64,000 bases of DNA from Candidatus Tepidiaquacellales bacterium UBA6667. Its GTDB lineage: Bacteria; Bacteroidota; Ignavibacteria; Tepidaquicellales; Tepidaquicellaceae. Below the pieces are notes generated by a model, which saw only the letters and a program-made list of their open reading frames with translations, did not search any database and had not been told where the DNA came from. The translations under genes were made by a program, and so were the position numbers. The stretch spans positions 71,731-135,730 of the forward strand of contig DKKL01000034.1 in assembly GCA_002455255.1 (NCBI GenBank), given 5' to 3'. Numbering within the stretch: position 1 is the stretch's first letter; every line of letters begins with the position of its first letter. Shown here piece by piece: positions 28,118-36,846 of the stretch.

Positions 28118-28971
28118 ATTTTTTTATAAAAATTTTTATTGTCAATTCTTCTAAGCGTTGCAAAATCTTTATCTTCTAATAAAGTTTTTTTGAATTCTTC
28201 AGATTGCCAGTCATCCCATGGAGCAGATATGAATTTACCTGTAATACCATCTGAATCGTCAGATAAAAGAAATGCAGTTAAGTCAGCAGCTTTTTCAGGA
28301 GGTACACCGCCTGAATCAACTTGTTTCTTTGTATTTTCAAAAAAATTCTTCCCGACTGAGTCAGGATTCTGATTTAATGTTTGATTATGTAATCTCGTTA
28401 CTACAAATCCAGGAGCAACACAGTTAATATCAAAATTTTCATCAGCAAGCTCAATTGCCAAATTTTCTGTAAATCTTACTATTGCAATCTTGCTTGTCGC
28501 ATAGGCAGAATAGTTCGCAAAGGGAGTTGCAGCACCTCCTCCGGAATAGTTCACAATTTTTTTTCTTCCTGTGGATTTTAACAAAGGTGCAAATACATTG
28601 CACATATAAACCGTTCCTAAAAAGTTTATTTGAATGGCATTTGTGAACTCATCCATATCTACAAGTGTAGTTTTACCCATCGGTCCATAAATTCCTGCAT
28701 TATTAACTAAACCTGATATTTCAAGTTTTTCATCGTTACACCACTTGGCAAAATTTCTAACCGCATTTAAATCACCAATATCTAATGAATAAGAAAGATT
28801 TTTTTCTTTACCAATAGAATTTAATTCTGTTAGTGCATTTTCCAAATCTGTTTTATTCCTTGAAGCGATAATAACTCTTGCACCATCCTGCACACATTTT
28901 TTTGCGATTGCAAACCCTATACCGAGCGAGCCACCGGTAATAATGATAGTTTTGTTTTTCAGATTGCTCAT
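28114..28971 (-). CDS. Short-chain dehydrogenase/reductase
   Basis: A 285-residue classical SDR. Cofactor loop TGGSLGIGFAIAKK (residues 12-25), NNAGIYGPMG near 89, catalytic Ser in VNYSGGGAA near 143 and YSAYATSKIAIVRF (Tyr-Lys pair, near 154-162). It is longer than the usual 245-260, with the extra sequence at the C-terminus. Together with the Gfo/Idh and dehydrogenase-like genes on either side it suggests successive oxidation/reduction or epimerisation of a nucleotide sugar. Coupled to both neighbours by 4-nt overlaps. Confidence 0.83.
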   Translation of the reverse strand: MSNLKNKTIIITGGSLGIGFAIAKKCVQDGARVIIASRNKTDLENALTELNSIGKEKNLSYSLDIGDLNAVRNFAKWCNDEKLEISGLVNNAGIYGPMGKTTLVDMDEFTNAIQINFLGTVYMCNVFAPLLKSTGRKKIVNYSGGGAATPFANYSAYATSKIAIVRFTENLAIELADENFDINCVAPGFVVTRLHNQTLNQNPDSVGKNFFENTKKQVDSGGVPPEKAADLTAFLLSDDSDGITGKFISAPWDDWQSEEFKKTLLEDKDFATLRRIDNKNFYKKI

Positions 28972-30260
28972 ATTTTCCTTCCGAGAGTGATAAGTTTAAA
29001 ACCTATTTTATTGATTTTGTTTTTATCTAAAATATTTTTTGTATCAAACAAATAATTTCCGTTAACCAATTTAAATACTTTTGACCAATCATATTCTTTA
29101 AAATCATTCCATTCAGTTAAAATAATCATAATATCAGCACCAACCGCTGCTTCTTCAATTGAGTTACAAATTAAAAAATCGGGTTTTGAAGTCAACTCTG
29201 TATAATCTGCTTTTGGGTCAAATGCTTTTACTGTTGCACCTTCAGATGTCATCAGACTAACAATCTCAAGTGGAAGACTCCTACGTAATGTTGAAGTTCC
29301 CGGTTTATAAGTTAATCCAAATACTGAAATCGTCTTACCTTTTAAACCGCCAAGAAGTTTATTTATTTTACTGACAATTGATATTTTTCTTTTTGAATTT
29401 GAGGAGTGTATAAAAGAAAATAAATCAGCAAATCCCGAACCTTCATTGTTTGCAGATTCCAATACTTTAAGATCTCTTCCGAGTGTGCCGCCTGAGAAAC
29501 CAATCCCGGGTGCAAGATATGCCTTCATTCCAATTCTATCATCCGATTTTATTCCCTTTACCACATCTGCAATATCAGCTCCTTTTTCCTCACATATCTC
29601 TGCAATATTATTTGCGTAAACGATACTCATAGAAAGAAATGAATTAATACCATGTTTTACCATTTCAGAACTTTCAAGATTCATCGAAAGTATGTTATCA
29701 GTAATTTCAGAAAACAGTTTAACACATTTTTCTTCCACAGATTTATCAGCAGTGCCAAGTATAATTCTTCCGGGATTCATATAACAATAAATGGCTTCTC
29801 CCAATCTTAAATTTTCAGGTGAGTAAGCTATATCAAGAGTTTCATTTTGAGATTTTAATATAGACCTCAGATAAGAGCAATACCCTACCGGGGATTGAGA
29901 ACTAACAATAAGAATCGAATCATTCTTCATTACACTTTTTACATCATTGACAGATTTTTCAAGAATTGAAGTATCACTGGAATCATCATCTCTGACAGGA
30001 GTATCGTATGTTAAAAAAATAAAATCACAATCGCTTAAGTCATTTATCTTATCAGAAAAAGTGAGAGTTCCCGATTCAGAATTTTTCTTAATATTTTCTT
30101 CGAGTTCCGGTTCATAAATAGGAGGAATATTTTTCTTAAGATTTTCAATGCGTTTAGAGTCATAATCAAAACCAATAACTTTATGACCGAGTGATGACCA
30201 GCATGCAGAAAGAACACTTCCAAGATGCCAAACACCTATAATGCCTATATTTTTTTTCAT
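28968..30260 (-). CDS. UDP-glucose/GDP-mannose dehydrogenase homologue lacking the catalytic Cys
   Basis: A 430-residue protein with the full three-part layout: N-terminal NAD-binding domain (GIIGVWHLGSVLSACW), central helical domain (ESSEMVKHGINSFLSMSI, conserved Lys at 202) and C-terminal sugar-binding domain (FGLTYKPGTSTLRRS). In the active-site loop, where family members read GFGGSCFPKD, this one reads PGIGFSGGTLGRD (251-263), so Thr259 stands where the nucleophilic Cys should be. Four-electron oxidation via a thioester is therefore unlikely; a two-electron alcohol oxidation or an epimerase-type role is possible. It sits 24 nt after the HddC-like gene and overlaps the SDR gene by 4 nt. 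Confidence 0.85.
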   Translation of the reverse strand: MKKNIGIIGVWHLGSVLSACWSSLGHKVIGFDYDSKRIENLKKNIPPIYEPELEENIKKNSESGTLTFSDKINDLSDCDFIFLTYDTPVRDDDSSDTSILEKSVNDVKSVMKNDSILIVSSQSPVGYCSYLRSILKSQNETLDIAYSPENLRLGEAIYCYMNPGRIILGTADKSVEEKCVKLFSEITDNILSMNLESSEMVKHGINSFLSMSIVYANNIAEICEEKGADIADVVKGIKSDDRIGMKAYLAPGIGFSGGTLGRDLKVLESANNEGSGFADLFSFIHSSNSKRKISIVSKINKLLGGLKGKTISVFGLTYKPGTSTLRRSLPLEIVSLMTSEGATVKAFDPKADYTELTSKPDFLICNSIEEAAVGADIMIILTEWNDFKEYDWSKVFKLVNGNYLFDTKNILDKNKINKIGFKLITLGRKI

Positions 30261-30284
30261 TAAAGAAATATTATTTTTTAAAAT

Positions 30285-30989
30285 TTAATTTTGAATATTT
30301 TTTTTATAAAGCTCAGGAGTATCAATTGCTATCAAATCCTTTTCAATGAATACACCGTAGAGTGAATTTTTATCAGATAGAATTTTAGGGAAAATATCTT
30401 TTCCAAAATCCGAGAAACCTTCAGGAATTTCATTTAGAATATTTTTATTAAGATAATAAACACCTGCATTCACCCAATGACTTTTGTTATAGTTGTCACC
30501 AGGCTTTTCGATAAAATTTATAATTTTATTATTTTCATCAAATTCCGCCACACCGCTTTGGGCAACGTCTTCACGGTGATGAAATGCGATAACTCCGGAA
30601 GGGTTATCAACTGATTTAAATTTTTCCTCCAATAACGATAAATTGCAATTAGAAATATTATCGCCATAAATCACAAAAAAATCAGTTTCAGAAAAATTAT
30701 TATAAACTATTGAAATATTTTTTACAGCACCGGATGTTCCAAGTAATTCATTTTCAAACGTGTAAAAAATTTTTACACCAAAATCTGTACCATCTTTGAA
30801 ATATTCGGTAATCTGTTCTGAAAGATGATGAGTGTTTATAAAAATTTCTTTGATGCCATATTTTTTACAAAGCAAAATATTATGTTCGAGGATTGGTTTT
30901 CCCTCATATATAATCATAGGTTTTGGAATTTCACCTGTGATATTTTTAAGTCTTTGACCTTTCCCTGCGGCTAAGATAACTGCTCTCAA
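30285..30989 (-). CDS. hddC: Sugar-1-phosphate nucleotidyltransferase, HddC-like
   Basis: A 234-residue nucleotidyltransferase, probably forming GDP-D-glycero-D-manno-heptose from heptose 1-phosphate and GTP. Signature loop AVILAAGKGQRLKNIT (residues 3-18) then PKPMI, GTSGAVKN near residue 86, FVIYGDNISN with the metal-binding Asp near 109, and IEKPGD near 160. The length and the absence of extra domains fit HddC/RmlA-like short enzymes. The HddA-like kinase two genes away supports the assignment. Specificity for GTP versus other NTPs cannot be proven here. Confidence 0.75.
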   Translation of the reverse strand: MRAVILAAGKGQRLKNITGEIPKPMIIYEGKPILEHNILLCKKYGIKEIFINTHHLSEQITEYFKDGTDFGVKIFYTFENELLGTSGAVKNISIVYNNFSETDFFVIYGDNISNCNLSLLEEKFKSVDNPSGVIAFHHREDVAQSGVAEFDENNKIINFIEKPGDNYNKSHWVNAGVYYLNKNILNEIPEGFSDFGKDIFPKILSDKNSLYGVFIEKDLIAIDTPELYKKNIQN

Positions 30990-30990
30990 A

Positions 30991-31929
30991 TCAGTTTATA
31001 TTTCCTTTGCTGATTTCTTTCTTTATGAAATCTATAGAATTTTTAAGTCCTTCTTCGAGAGAAACTTTTGGTTTCCAACCCAATGAATTTGCGGCTGTTG
31101 AATCTGCAAGATTTGCCAATGCTTCACCGGGGAGATCCGGTTTATATTCAGGTTTAATATCAACCTTTGTTAACTTTGAAATTATTTCATAAATTTCATT
31201 CACTGAATAATTTATTCCGCTTCCGAGATTATATACATTTCCATTTGTTCTTTCATCTGTCATACATTGAATATGAAAATCATTTATATCATCAACATAA
31301 ATAAAGTCGCGTCTTTTTTCACCTGTTCCATAAATTATCGGTTTTTCACCTTTTAATAATTTTATTATAAAAGCTGAGAATAATGGTGGGACTGTTCTTC
31401 TGTAGTCTTGTCTTGGACCATATACACAAAAATATCTTAATGCAGTTGAGTTTAAATCAAAAAATCTTTTATATGCCTCAGCAAAATACATTCCTGCAAG
31501 TTTACTTACTGAATAAAAACTTTGTGGCTTAACTTCTGACTCCGGTGTTGGTAATACATCTGAACCCTCATATAACGCAGAACTTTCCGCATAGATTACT
31601 TTTTTGACACCTGCTAATTTACATGCTTCAAAAACATTGGCAGTACCTGTTACATTTATATCTGAAGTTTCGACAGGATTATTCTGACAATCTACTATAC
31701 TGTTTTTTGCAGCGAAATGAAAAACATAATCTATATTTTTAAATAATGGATAAATATCTTTTGAACGAATATCTATCTTATGAAATTTTACTCCTTCAGG
31801 AATTTGTTCTTTAACACCATATGCTAAATTATCAATCCCGAAAACTTCATATCCGCCAACACTCAATAATTTATCGGCAAGGTTGGAACCGATAAAACCG
31901 GCAACACCTGTGATGAGTACATTAATCAT
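30991..31929 (-). CDS. NAD-dependent nucleotide-sugar epimerase/dehydratase
   Basis: A 312-residue extended SDR. Cofactor motif ITGVAGFIGSNLADKL near the start, catalytic YSVSKLAG (Tyr-x3-Lys, near residue 138), ALRYFCVYGPRQDYRR near 160, and FIYVDDI near 210. It most resembles WbpP/GalE-type 4-epimerases and 4,6-dehydratases. The ATG at 31929 is chosen because it overlaps the kinase stop in an ATGA and starts right before the Rossmann strand; a start 30 nt further up would add an unrelated-looking peptide. It probably acts on the GDP-heptose of this cassette, which is inference. Confidence 0.82.
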   Translation of the reverse strand: MINVLITGVAGFIGSNLADKLLSVGGYEVFGIDNLAYGVKEQIPEGVKFHKIDIRSKDIYPLFKNIDYVFHFAAKNSIVDCQNNPVETSDINVTGTANVFEACKLAGVKKVIYAESSALYEGSDVLPTPESEVKPQSFYSVSKLAGMYFAEAYKRFFDLNSTALRYFCVYGPRQDYRRTVPPLFSAFIIKLLKGEKPIIYGTGEKRRDFIYVDDINDFHIQCMTDERTNGNVYNLGSGINYSVNEIYEIISKLTKVDIKPEYKPDLPGEALANLADSTAANSLGWKPKVSLEEGLKNSIDFIKKEISKGNIN

Positions 31930-32933
31930 ATATTTACCAGAACCTTTGCACCTTCCCAATCAAATTTAAAATCCATATATTTCAATCCTGAATTTTCCAT
32001 AGTTTTCCTAAGATGTTTTCTTTTGCCATTTTCCACACAGAAAAGAAAAAATCCGCCACCACCTGCACCCATAATTTTACCACCGATTGCACCGTTTGTC
32101 ATTGCTAACTCATACCATTTGTCAATGTCGGGGTTTGACATTTTATCTGAAACACTTTTTTTAGTCAGCCAGTGTTCATGCATTAGTTTTCCGAAAGCAT
32201 CTATATCTTCATCTTTAAGTGCCTCTTTAATTTTATAACCGATACTTTTTATTGTATCCATATAGTCAAGGGCTGTATTCTTTACATTAATTTTTGCAAG
32301 TTTAATTTTTTCAGATTGTTCACCGAGTATAGAATTAGCATCTCGCTCAAGTCCGGTATAAAACATTAGCAATCTGTTTTCCAATTCATATATAACTTCA
32401 GTATCAAGGTTTAACGGAGTTACTTTAACATTACCGAGACGATCAATATCAAGCTGTATAAGTCCTCCGTATGCTGATGCATATTGGTCTTGTTTTCCGA
32501 TAGGTTTACCGATTAAATCAATTTCAACTTTACACGCTTCTTCTGCAAGTTCATGTGTGGAGATATCTCTCTTCAGCATAGCGTTTAATCCTTTTAATAA
32601 TGCGACTGTATATGAACTTGAAGAACCCATACCTGTTCCTGCTGATAAATCTGCCATAGACCCGATTTCTACAGGAGTTTTTATTTTAAGATATTTTAAA
32701 GATTCTCTTACAATTTCATGTTCTATTTTTTCAATTTCATGTAAATCTACACTTTCAACTTTTGAATATTGGATTTTTATTTTATTTACAATAGCAGGAA
32801 CGTTTATATTCATAAACATATATTTATTAATTGCTGCTGTAATTAAAAATCCGTCGTTTTTGTGATAGTAAGATGGAAGATCAGTACCTCCTCCTCCAAG
32901 AGGAAGTCTGAATGGTGCTCTAACTGTAATCAA
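31926..32933 (-). CDS. hddA: GHMP kinase, D-glycero-D-manno-heptose 7-phosphate kinase-like (HddA)
   Basis: A 335-residue GHMP kinase that would phosphorylate heptose 7-phosphate at C1. Start ITVRAPFRLPLGGGGTDLPS, close to the known HddA/galactokinase-like N-terminus; ATP-binding GTGMGSSSSYTVALLKG (near residue 95-111); and the C-terminal GGKIMGAGGGGFFLF near 285. Paired with HddC-, GmhA- and GmhB-like genes it completes the set needed for GDP-D-glycero-alpha-D-manno-heptose. It starts 3 nt after the initiating transferase gene. Confidence 0.83.
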   Translation of the reverse strand: MITVRAPFRLPLGGGGTDLPSYYHKNDGFLITAAINKYMFMNINVPAIVNKIKIQYSKVESVDLHEIEKIEHEIVRESLKYLKIKTPVEIGSMADLSAGTGMGSSSSYTVALLKGLNAMLKRDISTHELAEEACKVEIDLIGKPIGKQDQYASAYGGLIQLDIDRLGNVKVTPLNLDTEVIYELENRLLMFYTGLERDANSILGEQSEKIKLAKINVKNTALDYMDTIKSIGYKIKEALKDEDIDAFGKLMHEHWLTKKSVSDKMSNPDIDKWYELAMTNGAIGGKIMGAGGGGFFLFCVENGKRKHLRKTMENSGLKYMDFKFDWEGAKVLVNI

Positions 32934-32936
32934 ATA

Positions 32937-34364
32937 TTACGATGCTCCTTTGCCTAAAATTACTGAGGGAATAGTTTTGAATAAAATTTTGAAATCTAAC
33001 CAGATTGACCAGTTATCTATGTAATCAAGATCGAGTTTAACCCAATCATTAAAATCGCTTATTTTATTTCTACCGTTAATCTGCCAAAGGCAAGTTAATC
33101 CGGGTTTAACACTTAATTTTCTTCTTTGCCAGCTTTGATATTTTACAAGTTCATGATAAAATACCGGACGTGGACCAACAAGTGACATATCACCTTTTAC
33201 AACTGAGAATAACTGTGGAAGTTCGTCTATACTCCATTTTCTTAACCACTTGCCAAATTTAAAAATACGGGGGTCATCTTTTATTTTAAAAACAGGACCC
33301 GACATTTCATTCTTCGTAGAAAGTAGCTCTTTAATTTCATCAGCGTTCTTTACCATCGTTCTGAATTTCCAGCTTTTGAAAGGTTTTTTATTATGACCAA
33401 TTACATTCCAGTTATAAAGTACAGGTCTGCCATCACTAATCATAATTCCAATGACAGCAATAATCATTAATGGAAAAGTTAAGACAATGAGGATAGAACC
33501 AAAAACAATATCAATAACTCTTTTGAGTAATTGTTGTAAGGCATAATCATGAACCATTGATATGCTTATGATTGGCATACCGAAGACATTATCAGCACGC
33601 AATTTTTTAGCAACGCTACCAAGAAAATCAGATATAATTCTAACCTGAACACCTTCTCTTTCGCATGCATCTATTACTGTTCTGATTTTATCGAATCTTG
33701 CTGTTGATACTGTAATGATAACATCATCAACTTTATGAGTTTCAAGATAACTTTCAATATTATCTGTTTCATCATCTATGTTGAAGCCGAGCAGTTTGGT
33801 TCCGATTCTCTCTTTTGTAGTTGTAAGAATGCCAATAATATCAAGTCCCCAGTTTGGGTTTGCATTAGCTATATTTATGAAATCTTCAGCTCTTTTTCCC
33901 GAACCTACAATTAAAATTTGTTTCCTATCACCACCTTTTACTCGAATAACATTCGCAGCTATATACATAGTTGCTTTTATAATCACCAATAGCAGCAAAA
34001 GGACAATAAAAAAGATAAACAAATATGTTCTTGAAAGGTTACCTTGTTTAGTTATGAATAGCAAGGTGGCAAGCAGTAGAACTGTTATGATTACGACTTT
34101 AAGAATTATTTTAAATTCAGTGGAGACTGATGTGAATCTTTGAAATGAATATGCCCCGCTCACTTTAAAAATATAAATACCGACAAAAGATAATAAAATT
34201 GTAATTAGGTAAGTCTCATTAGTAAAATAAACCGAGCCGAAATTCTTTTGAAAATTTGCATCTATGATATGCCAAAACAAAAGAGCAATATAAAAAGATG
34301 ACAAAATAGCAACGAAGTCTATTAATTGAACAATCTTTGAGTGATATGTAGGTTTCCAGATCAT
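32937..34364 (-). CDS. Initiating polyprenyl-phosphate glycosyl-1-phosphate transferase (WbaP/WcaJ type)
   Basis: A 475-residue integral membrane enzyme that starts a repeat unit by moving a sugar 1-phosphate onto undecaprenyl phosphate. Four N-terminal membrane segments (about 10-135), a CoA-binding-like Rossmann region (KQILIVGSGKRAEDFI, near residue 147), a fifth re-entrant segment KRVIDIVFGSILIVL (near 283), and the catalytic domain with KSWKFRTM, SIDELPQL, GDMSLVGPRP and KPGLTCLWQINGR. Family and architecture are clear; the sugar is not. It lies between the HddA kinase gene (3 nt) and the GT4 gene. Confidence 0.93.
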   Translation of the reverse strand: MIWKPTYHSKIVQLIDFVAILSSFYIALLFWHIIDANFQKNFGSVYFTNETYLITILLSFVGIYIFKVSGAYSFQRFTSVSTEFKIILKVVIITVLLLATLLFITKQGNLSRTYLFIFFIVLLLLLVIIKATMYIAANVIRVKGGDRKQILIVGSGKRAEDFINIANANPNWGLDIIGILTTTKERIGTKLLGFNIDDETDNIESYLETHKVDDVIITVSTARFDKIRTVIDACEREGVQVRIISDFLGSVAKKLRADNVFGMPIISISMVHDYALQQLLKRVIDIVFGSILIVLTFPLMIIAVIGIMISDGRPVLYNWNVIGHNKKPFKSWKFRTMVKNADEIKELLSTKNEMSGPVFKIKDDPRIFKFGKWLRKWSIDELPQLFSVVKGDMSLVGPRPVFYHELVKYQSWQRRKLSVKPGLTCLWQINGRNKISDFNDWVKLDLDYIDNWSIWLDFKILFKTIPSVILGKGAS

Positions 34365-34407
34365 AATATTATGACGCTACCCTAAATTACCTAAAAACCA
34401 TTACATT

Positions 34408-35517
34408 TTAAATGCTAAAAGAAGAATACAAAGATTCTAACTTGACAATGTTTTGTGATAGATTATACTTAGTATTTAATAATATTTTACTGTTTTTTCC
34501 ATAGTTTAATCTTTTTTCTGAATCTTCAATAAGTGCTGATAATCCGATAATAAATTCATTAATAGAATTTGCTTTATAACCGTTAAAATTCTCAGTTACT
34601 AAGTCTTTATTTCCGGGAACATTGGATACAACGAGTGGAAGTTCATAATCCATAGCTTCGAGTAAAACAAAAGGTAAACCTTCAAATCTGGAAGTTGATA
34701 AATAAATATCCGCATTTCTCAAATGTTCTCTAACTTCATCTAAAGAACACCAATTGACAATTTTTATTTTATCTTTAAGATTGTATTGGGATATTTTTTC
34801 CGTTACCTCCTGACTTTGTTCATCAGCATATCCGGCACCTATAATTTTAAACAAAACATTAGGGTATTTTTTAGTTATTAAATTTGCAATTTCAACGAAC
34901 AAGATGGGATTTTTTTGAAAATTAAATCTTGATAGAGTTAAAATTTCGAGTTTATCTTTCTGTTTAAAAGTTCTGCTAAATTCCGATGGAACAAGTGAAT
35001 TAGGAAAATCTTTAATAATTTTTTTTTCAGACCATTTGACTTCATTAATCGCAATTTCAGATTCACTTTCACAACAGGTTAACAAATAAGAATTTTTTGG
35101 TTTCAATAATTTTTCAATGGAGAAAGCTATTTTTTTCTTTACACCTGATAGCCCCATATATGAAAATGCGTTAGGACTGAATAAAACCGGTATGCTTAAT
35201 AATTTCCCTGAAATTCTTCCGAACATTCCGCCTTTTGCAGAGTGAGCATGAATTATATTCGGCTTTATTTTTTTTAATTCATTATGAACTGATAAAAAAC
35301 TTTTTAAATCCTTAACAGGGTTAATTTCTCTAACCATAGGAATCATAATAACTTCAGCACCAGCGATTGGAGCTTTTTCTGCAAGTGTTCCATTATCATA
35401 ACAAATAACAATATGATGAAATTTATTTTTATCAGAGTTTTTTATGATGCTTAATATATATGTTTCCACACCACCTGCAGACTGAGAAATATGACAAACT
35501 TTAATTTTTGAATTCAT
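34408..35517 (-). CDS. GT4 family glycosyltransferase
   Basis: GT-B-fold, 369 residues. N-terminal KVCHISQSAGGVETYIL, HAHSAKGGMFGR near residue 88, LTLSRFNFQKNPILFV near 192 and FKIIGAGYADEQ near 222, with an intact EX7E motif in SRFEGLPFVLLEAM near 279. This is close to the capsule GT4 type that adds the second residue after the initiating sugar. Its place right after the initiating transferase in the cluster agrees with that, but donor and linkage are unknown. Confidence 0.87.
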   Translation of the reverse strand: MNSKIKVCHISQSAGGVETYILSIIKNSDKNKFHHIVICYDNGTLAEKAPIAGAEVIMIPMVREINPVKDLKSFLSVHNELKKIKPNIIHAHSAKGGMFGRISGKLLSIPVLFSPNAFSYMGLSGVKKKIAFSIEKLLKPKNSYLLTCCESESEIAINEVKWSEKKIIKDFPNSLVPSEFSRTFKQKDKLEILTLSRFNFQKNPILFVEIANLITKKYPNVLFKIIGAGYADEQSQEVTEKISQYNLKDKIKIVNWCSLDEVREHLRNADIYLSTSRFEGLPFVLLEAMDYELPLVVSNVPGNKDLVTENFNGYKANSINEFIIGLSALIEDSEKRLNYGKNSKILLNTKYNLSQNIVKLESLYSSFSI

Positions 35518-35529
35518 CGGATATGGATA

Positions 35530-36846
35530 TTATGTGGTTAAGACGGGTTCTTTTGAATTTTTCTTTTGGAAGAAAATATAATATCCGATAATTAGAATTA
35601 CGATTACAATATTTTTAATATTAAAAAATATATCGAAGTTACCCATAGTAATAGCATTTTGATAAGAAGCGTGGAGCATTAAAAGAAAAAATATCATAAA
35701 GAAGCTGCCCCTGTCAACGGATTCTTTTAATTTAGTATTAAGAAAAGCAAAAATAATACCTGAAACAATTTGAATCAGGATTGTAATAAAGGGACCGAAT
35801 GCAAGAAACAGAATTGCAGGATTTCCATCTGAAGAATTCCAACCTTCTTCGATATCTTTTTCAACATCTATTTTTGCATCAATATATTTTTTCATAAGAA
35901 AAGTTAGCCCTGACTGCAGTTCCGTAATAGCAGTTTCATCAGTTCCTTTTTCAAAAACTTCAGAATTTGCAGACCACCACATTTGACCGCTTAGACCTAA
36001 AGCACGATATAGAATTGCCTGGTGAGGTTCAATGCCGAGCTGTTTTGTCCATGGGTGATTTTCATACTGGACTAACATAATGTAAAACAAAACAATAAAA
36101 GAGATTATTGACATTACAATTAATCTTTTTGAAAATCGTAATCTTTTTTTATAAATTATATATGAAAGAACAGGAACAGTAAATAGAAATACACTTTGAT
36201 ATAAGGCACCAAATTTGTGTCCGATGAAAACGAGATATAAAAGGTATGCTGAGAGAATGAACATACATATCAAAGAATATTTATTAAATATTTTACTTTT
36301 AATTTCCTCATTTTCATAAACCTTTTTAAGCAGGACAAGGCCAAGAAAAAGACAAACATAGGTTGATGTATTTCCCAGTATAATCCTAATTTCCGGGTAT
36401 CTTGCATAAAAAAGCCAGAAAGTTCTTTTAGAAAAATAGTCATCCATAAGAAATGGAATACCATCTGATATTAACAAGTGAACCCAAAGCAGGGTAACAA
36501 TTACGATACAAAATATTACAAAAAATTTTGTGCTGATTTCAATCTTTAATTCCGATGTATCAACCTTAGATTTAAATACTTTTGTAAAATAAAAGAAAGC
36601 AAAAAAGAATATTGAGATATAAAACAAATAAGTTAAAGTGGAAAAATTCAGATAGGTAAATTTCGCAAGTTCAATATTGTAAATTTTAACTGTTTCAATA
36701 TAAAGTAGAGATGATGCCTGCAGAAATGCATTAATTGTAAAAATTAAGGAGTATATAATATAATCATCAGTAAAAGTTTTCTTAAAGATGTAAAAAAATA
36801 TCAGACTGATAAGCACCATACATATTATTACATATAAGGTCTCCAT
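35530..36846 (-). CDS. Wzy-like oligosaccharide repeat-unit polymerase
   Basis: A 438-residue membrane protein with about eleven hydrophobic segments and a long periplasmic loop (roughly residues 265-345, containing HPWTKQLGIEPHQAILYRALG). This layout matches O-antigen/capsule polymerases of the 'oligosaccharide repeat unit polymerase' type rather than transporters. Wzy proteins are poorly conserved in sequence, so topology and position beside GT4, flippase and Wzc genes are the main support. Overlaps the sialyltransferase-like gene by 1 nt (TGATG). Confidence 0.65.
   Translation of the reverse strand: METLYVIICMVLISLIFFYIFKKTFTDDYIIYSLIFTINAFLQASSLLYIETVKIYNIELAKFTYLNFSTLTYLFYISIFFFAFFYFTKVFKSKVDTSELKIEISTKFFVIFCIVIVTLLWVHLLISDGIPFLMDDYFSKRTFWLFYARYPEIRIILGNTSTYVCLFLGLVLLKKVYENEEIKSKIFNKYSLICMFILSAYLLYLVFIGHKFGALYQSVFLFTVPVLSYIIYKKRLRFSKRLIVMSIISFIVLFYIMLVQYENHPWTKQLGIEPHQAILYRALGLSGQMWWSANSEVFEKGTDETAITELQSGLTFLMKKYIDAKIDVEKDIEEGWNSSDGNPAILFLAFGPFITILIQIVSGIIFAFLNTKLKESVDRGSFFMIFFLLMLHASYQNAITMGNFDIFFNIKNIVIVILIIGYYIFFQKKNSKEPVLTT

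Noticed and set aside
31930..31959. Upstream start for the epimerase gene
   Set aside because: Adds ten residues before the Rossmann strand and overlaps the kinase gene; ATG 31929 gives the usual ATGA coupling.
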